From NCBI GenBank assembly GCA_039939375.1, contig JBDVJO010000002.1, positions 310,001 through 374,000 of the forward strand: a DNA stretch of 64,000 nucleotides, written 5' to 3'. This document shows positions 60,982-64,000 of this stretch, one piece after another. This DNA comes from Paracrocinitomix sp039939375. Lineage in GTDB: Bacteria; Bacteroidota; Bacteroidia; Flavobacteriales_D; Crocinitomicaceae. The stretch's first letter is position 1, and each line of letters opens with the position of its first letter. Made by a program: the position numbers and the translations under genes. Under the pieces are notes generated by a model. It was not told the origin of the DNA and searched no databases. It was given only the letters and a program-made list of their open reading frames with translations.

Positions 60982-61614
60982 ATGAAAAACTATTTGCATA
61001 CAATATTGATACTGGTTTTTAGTGTTTTTCTAATTGCTTGTAATAAAACTGAGCCGCCAGTAACGAATAACCTTCCTGATGGAGCAACACCTTATACAGA
61101 GTCAGATATTCAATTCGTTCCATATACATCAGGAAATCTTGTGTTTAAGAGACTGCCCGCTTTAGATTCAACTTGGGTGTTAAACTTTAAAGAGAGAGTT
61201 AGAAGTGAGGAGTATTTCGCTTGGGATCAAACCTACTTTACTTTTTCGGTAGATCCTTCTTTAGAAATGGAGTTAAGATTAAGGTATCTGCAAACTGAAG
61301 AAAATTCACAAAAAACGCTAGCCGTTTATATGCCATATCAAGATGCTGGTGGAACCTACAGAACAAACTTATTTGAAATGCCTATTACCAATGCTAATCT
61401 TGAAACAGGTTTTTTCAAAGATTTAGTTGAATATCATGACACCATTACATTCAACAGTATAGATTGGTATAACGTGTTTGAGGTGAACGAGTTGTTATCA
61501 ACTGATGCTGATAAGGATGGACCTAAAAACTTCTCAAAGATTTATTATAATTCAGTTTACGGAATTATAAGAATGGAACAAAATAACGGAACCGTTTGGG
61601 TATTATCTCAGTAA
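60982..61614 (+). CDS. Lipoprotein, unknown
   Basis: 210 residues. Signal peptide with a lipobox (FLIAC, Cys20), followed by NKTEPPVTN. The mature part is beta-rich (SGNLVFKRLPALDSTWVLNFK, FSVDPSLEMELRLRYL, TVWVLSQ at the end) with a NFSKIYYNSVYGIIRMEQNNGT stretch that reads like a domain for which cell-surface lipoproteins report fitted values. No family recognised. It precedes the MBL hydrolase gene by 6 nt. Confidence 0.7.
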   Translation: MKNYLHTILILVFSVFLIACNKTEPPVTNNLPDGATPYTESDIQFVPYTSGNLVFKRLPALDSTWVLNFKERVRSEEYFAWDQTYFTFSVDPSLEMELRLRYLQTEENSQKTLAVYMPYQDAGGTYRTNLFEMPITNANLETGFFKDLVEYHDTITFNSIDWYNVFEVNELLSTDADKDGPKNFSKIYYNSVYGIIRMEQNNGTVWVLSQ

Positions 61615-61620
61615 AAATAA

Positions 61621-62394
61621 ATGGCTGACTTTTCTGCGACTTTTCTTGGTACAGGAACTTCTCAGGGTGTTCCTGTTATTGGCTGCAATTGCCGTGTTTG
61701 CAAATCATCAGATATTAAAGATGCACGATTAAGATCTTCGTTGATGCTCACAATCAATGGTAAGAACATTGTGATTGATACAGGGCCGGATTTTAGACAG
61801 CAAATGCTGACCAATAATGTTCAAATGGTAGATGCTGTTCTGTTTACCCACGAACACAAAGATCACGTTGCAGGCTTGGATGATATCAGGGCATTTAACT
61901 TTAAGTCTAAAAAGGACATGGAAGTTTATGCCACACCGCGTGTTCAAGAAGCTTTAAAAAGAGAGTTCAGTTATGTGTTTGCTGATTTGACTTACCCAGG
62001 GATTCCTAGAATTAATCTCAATACGATATCAAACGAACACATCACGATTGCGGGTTCAGAGATTATCCCTATTAATGTGATGCACTATAAATTACCTGTA
62101 AAGGCGTTCAGAGTGGGAGGATTGACTTACATCACTGATGCCAATTATGTAGATGATAGCGAGAAGGAAAAAATTAAAGGGTCTGATATATTAATCATCA
62201 ATGCATTGAGAAAAGAAAAACACATTTCTCACTTTACACTAGAAGAGGCCTTAGAATTCATCAAGGAGATCAATCCAAAACAGGCTTATTTAACCCATAT
62301 CAGTCACTTATTAGGGTTGCATGAAGAAGTAAGTTTAGAATTGCCAGATAATGTCGCAATTGCCAATGATGGATTAAAAATTTCTTTTTCATGA
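61621..62394 (+). CDS. MBL-fold metallohydrolase, PhnP-like
   Basis: 257 residues. The opening FLGTGTSQGVPVIGCNCRVC and the metal motif H77-x-H79-x-D81-H82 in LFTHEHKDHVAGLDD mark the PhnP-type branch of the metallo-beta-lactamase fold. The Cys pair (CNCRVC) can bind a second zinc, as in PhnP. PhnP opens cyclic phosphodiesters in phosphonate use; no phn genes are near, so the substrate here is open. The GH25 gene start overlaps its stop (ATGA). Confidence 0.88.
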   Translation: MADFSATFLGTGTSQGVPVIGCNCRVCKSSDIKDARLRSSLMLTINGKNIVIDTGPDFRQQMLTNNVQMVDAVLFTHEHKDHVAGLDDIRAFNFKSKKDMEVYATPRVQEALKREFSYVFADLTYPGIPRINLNTISNEHITIAGSEIIPINVMHYKLPVKAFRVGGLTYITDANYVDDSEKEKIKGSDILIINALRKEKHISHFTLEEALEFIKEINPKQAYLTHISHLLGLHEEVSLELPDNVAIANDGLKISFS

Positions 62395-63125
62395 ATTTAA
62401 GAGCGCGATTTGCTTTATTAATCAGCTTATTTTTAATCGCTTTTTTTGTTTACTATTTAACATCAAAACCACAGTTAAATGGTGAATACGCTAGTTTTGG
62501 TGTGCCAATTCCGACATCTTATCCGCTTCTAGGAATAGATGTTTCCCATTATCAAGGAAATATAAACTGGCAGCAAGTCAAAAACACAAAACACAATCAA
62601 GATTCAATTCAGTTCATATTTATTAAAGCAAGCGAAGGAGTCACGTTAAAAGACGATCAACTTGATAATAACACAGCAGGAGCAGAGCAAGTAGGTTTAG
62701 ATTTTGGATGTTATCACTTTTTTATTCCCTCAGTTGGAGCAAAAGCACAAGCAGCATTCTTTTGTCAGAACATTCAAGAAAAAAAGTACAGTTTAAAACC
62801 TGTACTTGATTTAGAGTTTGATGGGGATTTCACTAACGATAGGCTGCAAGACTCTATAATGGTGTTTTTGAACGAAGTTGAACTCAGAATAGGGGATAGA
62901 CCCATCTTATACACTTATTCAAATTTTTATAAAACGCATGATTTAAAAGATCTCGCAAATGAATTGTTTTGGATTGCTCAGTACGGAGTGCATTGTGATT
63001 TAATGAAACAAGACAACGTTCAGGCCTGGCAGTTTTCAGAAAAAGGAACGGTAAGTGGAATTGAGGGTTATGTGGATTTGAACTTAGGGAAGAGCTCATT
63101 TTTCAACTTATTGAAAAAAAAATGA
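62391..63125 (+). CDS. GH25 lysozyme-like muramidase, membrane-anchored
   Basis: 244 residues. An N-terminal helix (about 6-23) acts as signal anchor. The GH25 motifs are GIDVSHYQGNINW (Asp50), FIFIKASEGVTLKD, GCYHFF and the catalytic pair in PVLDLEFDGD. It hydrolyses the MurNAc-GlcNAc bond of peptidoglycan and probably works in cell-wall turnover. It follows the MBL gene with an ATGA overlap. Convergent with the thioredoxin-like gene across a 230-nt gap. Confidence 0.88.
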   Translation: MNLRARFALLISLFLIAFFVYYLTSKPQLNGEYASFGVPIPTSYPLLGIDVSHYQGNINWQQVKNTKHNQDSIQFIFIKASEGVTLKDDQLDNNTAGAEQVGLDFGCYHFFIPSVGAKAQAAFFCQNIQEKKYSLKPVLDLEFDGDFTNDRLQDSIMVFLNEVELRIGDRPILYTYSNFYKTHDLKDLANELFWIAQYGVHCDLMKQDNVQAWQFSEKGTVSGIEGYVDLNLGKSSFFNLLKKK

Positions 63126-63224
63126 GCGAGTGACAATGACGTGTAGAGCTTTTCATTTAACCCAAAACTTATGAAAAAGTAATACTTCTACTATCAACTG
63201 AACACCCGCTCAAAGCTTTTCATT
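63124..63224. repeat. Structured 3' region: long-range inverted and direct repeat
   Basis: GAGCGAGTG (63124-63132, overlapping the GH25 stop) is complementary, with one mismatch, to CACCCGCTC (63203-63211). AGCTTTTCATT occurs twice (63147-63157 and 63214-63224). Then CATTC-TTTGA-C-GAATG can form a small hairpin. It may be a 3' structure or a terminator variant between convergent genes; nothing else is seen in this 230-nt gap. Confidence 0.4.
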
Positions 63225-63355
63225 CTTTGACGAATGAATAATGTTTTCATTACAAATATGATAATTATTCGCTTACAATACAATAACAATTCAATAATAA
63301 AATTGTTCAAAGTTTTTAACGGATAATAAAACTTGTAATCGGTAAATGTCAAATT

Positions 63356-64000
63356 TTAGTGATCATCCGGATCCGTTGCACCATTTTCTGGATCTTCTTT
63401 CGGATATAGTTTTACATCACCTTTATGTCCTGTAAGATTATCTAAAATCTCTTCTAACTGGCCAATAGACAATTGCTTAAATAATATCTTTTTGTCTTTA
63501 TCCAGAATGAAAATTCTCGGAGTAGAGTAGATATCGTAAGTATCTGTATAATTTAAACTTTCAATGGTTGTTTTCTGTAATAAAGGTCTTGGGTCTTCCA
63601 TTGCTTGATTGTAAACACTCTTAGTTAGCCCAACATTAATAAATGTCAATTCATTTTCACGAATGTATTTTTTCCATTTTTCAAAGTCTTCACCAGTTGC
63701 TTTTCCTACTGCATAAACTTCAATATTTCTTTCTTTAAATTTTTCATCATAAAGTCGTTGAAGTTTTGGTGTAGTTTTCTTGCAGTGTCCACAGTCTGGA
63801 TCCCAGAAATAAAGCACCGTAAATTCAGCAGGTAACTTATAGGAGTTAATCCAGTTCTTTTCAGTTGAATCTGGTAGAATTAACATTGGTGAAGGTTCAC
63901 CAATCATAGTGCGTCTCATTTTGTCTGCTCTTTCACAAAGTTTTTTTGAGTTTTCTTCACTCATCCACCAAGCGTGATTGTTTGCTCCGCAGTAATAGTT
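63356..64000 (-). CDS. Thioredoxin-like (TlpA/DUF5106-type) protein, N-terminus outside the window
   Basis: Partial: 214 residues from the right edge to the stop. The frame stays open past the first ATG (63964), encoding NYYCGANNHAWW before it, so the true start lies beyond 64000. The thioredoxin fold is clear: VLYFWDPDCGHCKKTTPKL holds the active-site C-x-x-C (CGHC), and STPRIFILDKDKKIL supplies the cis-Pro and strand. The preceding region (MRRTMIGEPSPMLILPD) matches the linker of Bacteroidota proteins with an N-terminal DUF4369/DUF5106 domain. These are exported disulphide or cytochrome-maturation reductases. The tail is acidic. Confidence 0.85.
   Translation of the reverse strand, partial: NYYCGANNHAWWMSEENSKKLCERADKMRRTMIGEPSPMLILPDSTEKNWINSYKLPAEFTVLYFWDPDCGHCKKTTPKLQRLYDEKFKERNIEVYAVGKATGEDFEKWKKYIRENELTFINVGLTKSVYNQAMEDPRPLLQKTTIESLNYTDTYDIYSTPRIFILDKDKKILFKQLSIGQLEEILDNLTGHKGDVKLYPKEDPENGATDPDDH

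Noticed and set aside
63962..63964. ATG as the start of the thioredoxin-like gene
   Set aside because: The frame is open to the window edge and the upstream residues (NNHAWW) fit the family, so this Met is internal.
1..64000. CRISPR array, prophage, transposon or integron
   Set aside because: No regularly spaced repeats, transposase or integrase motifs, or terminal inverted repeats were seen; the glycan region shows no mobility genes.

Overview
The window is an AT-rich chromosomal segment of a Bacteroidota bacterium, most probably of the order Flavobacteriales (Crocinitomicaceae/Cryomorphaceae-like; this placement is inference). The evidence is type IX secretion (T9SS) type A C-terminal sorting domains on several secreted proteins, the Bacteroidota -7 promoter element TAnnTTTG upstream of many genes, a fused SecDF, a fused ResB/CcsA (CcsBA) protein, a CarB without its regulatory C-terminal domain, and many Bacteroidota-restricted families (DUF4834, DUF2452, DUF5723, DUF6794-like, YfhO). 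I saw no tRNA, rRNA, insertion sequence, CRISPR array or prophage.

Layout. 1-7.5 kb: a small secreted protein, a PyrR-like phosphoribosyltransferase divergent from carB, a DUF4834 membrane protein and a large YfhO-type membrane protein. 7.5-27 kb: a surface-glycan region. It holds a GT2 glycosyltransferase, a polysaccharide pyruvyl transferase and a capsule-type glycosyltransferase, then a compact + strand operon: a PhyH-type dioxygenase, pseB, pseC, an aldo/keto reductase, an SDR, an SpsF/PseF-like cytidylyltransferase, a PseG-PseH fusion and pseI. Together these can make a CMP-activated pseudaminic-type nonulosonic acid. A methyltransferase, a LamG T9SS cargo protein, a Wzx-type flippase, a UDP-sugar epimerase and a membrane 4,6-dehydratase (PglF/CapD type) follow. 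27-31 kb: a cluster of four related secreted proteins. Three carry a conserved cysteine-rich N-terminal domain placed before an internal signal or lipobox segment. This is the least explained system in the window. 31-34 kb: serC-serA-rpe and lgt. 34.8-39.8 kb: an envelope-lipid operon (M61 peptidase, LtaS-like phosphoglycerol transferase, diacylglycerol kinase with an apparent CTG start, small membrane protein). 39.8-50 kb: a coiled-coil lipoprotein, small membrane proteins, a Ca2+/Na+ exchanger, tatA, secDF and ccsBA. 50-64 kb: gcvT, a four-gene operon of poorly known proteins, DUF2452, a GIDE-domain protein, fabI, a DUF5723 outer-membrane protein, a CoA-type Nudix hydrolase, a run of small unknown genes, a beta-barrel protein, a lipoprotein, an MBL hydrolase, a GH25 lysozyme-like protein and, cut by the right edge, a thioredoxin-like protein.

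Several starts were moved from the longest open frame to an internal ATG because a TAnnTTTG element lies between the two candidates (carB, the M61 peptidase) or overlaps the upstream one (secDF). One gene, the DAG kinase, must start upstream of any ATG, GTG or TTG in its frame. Protein identities come from recognising motifs by eye; no database search was run.
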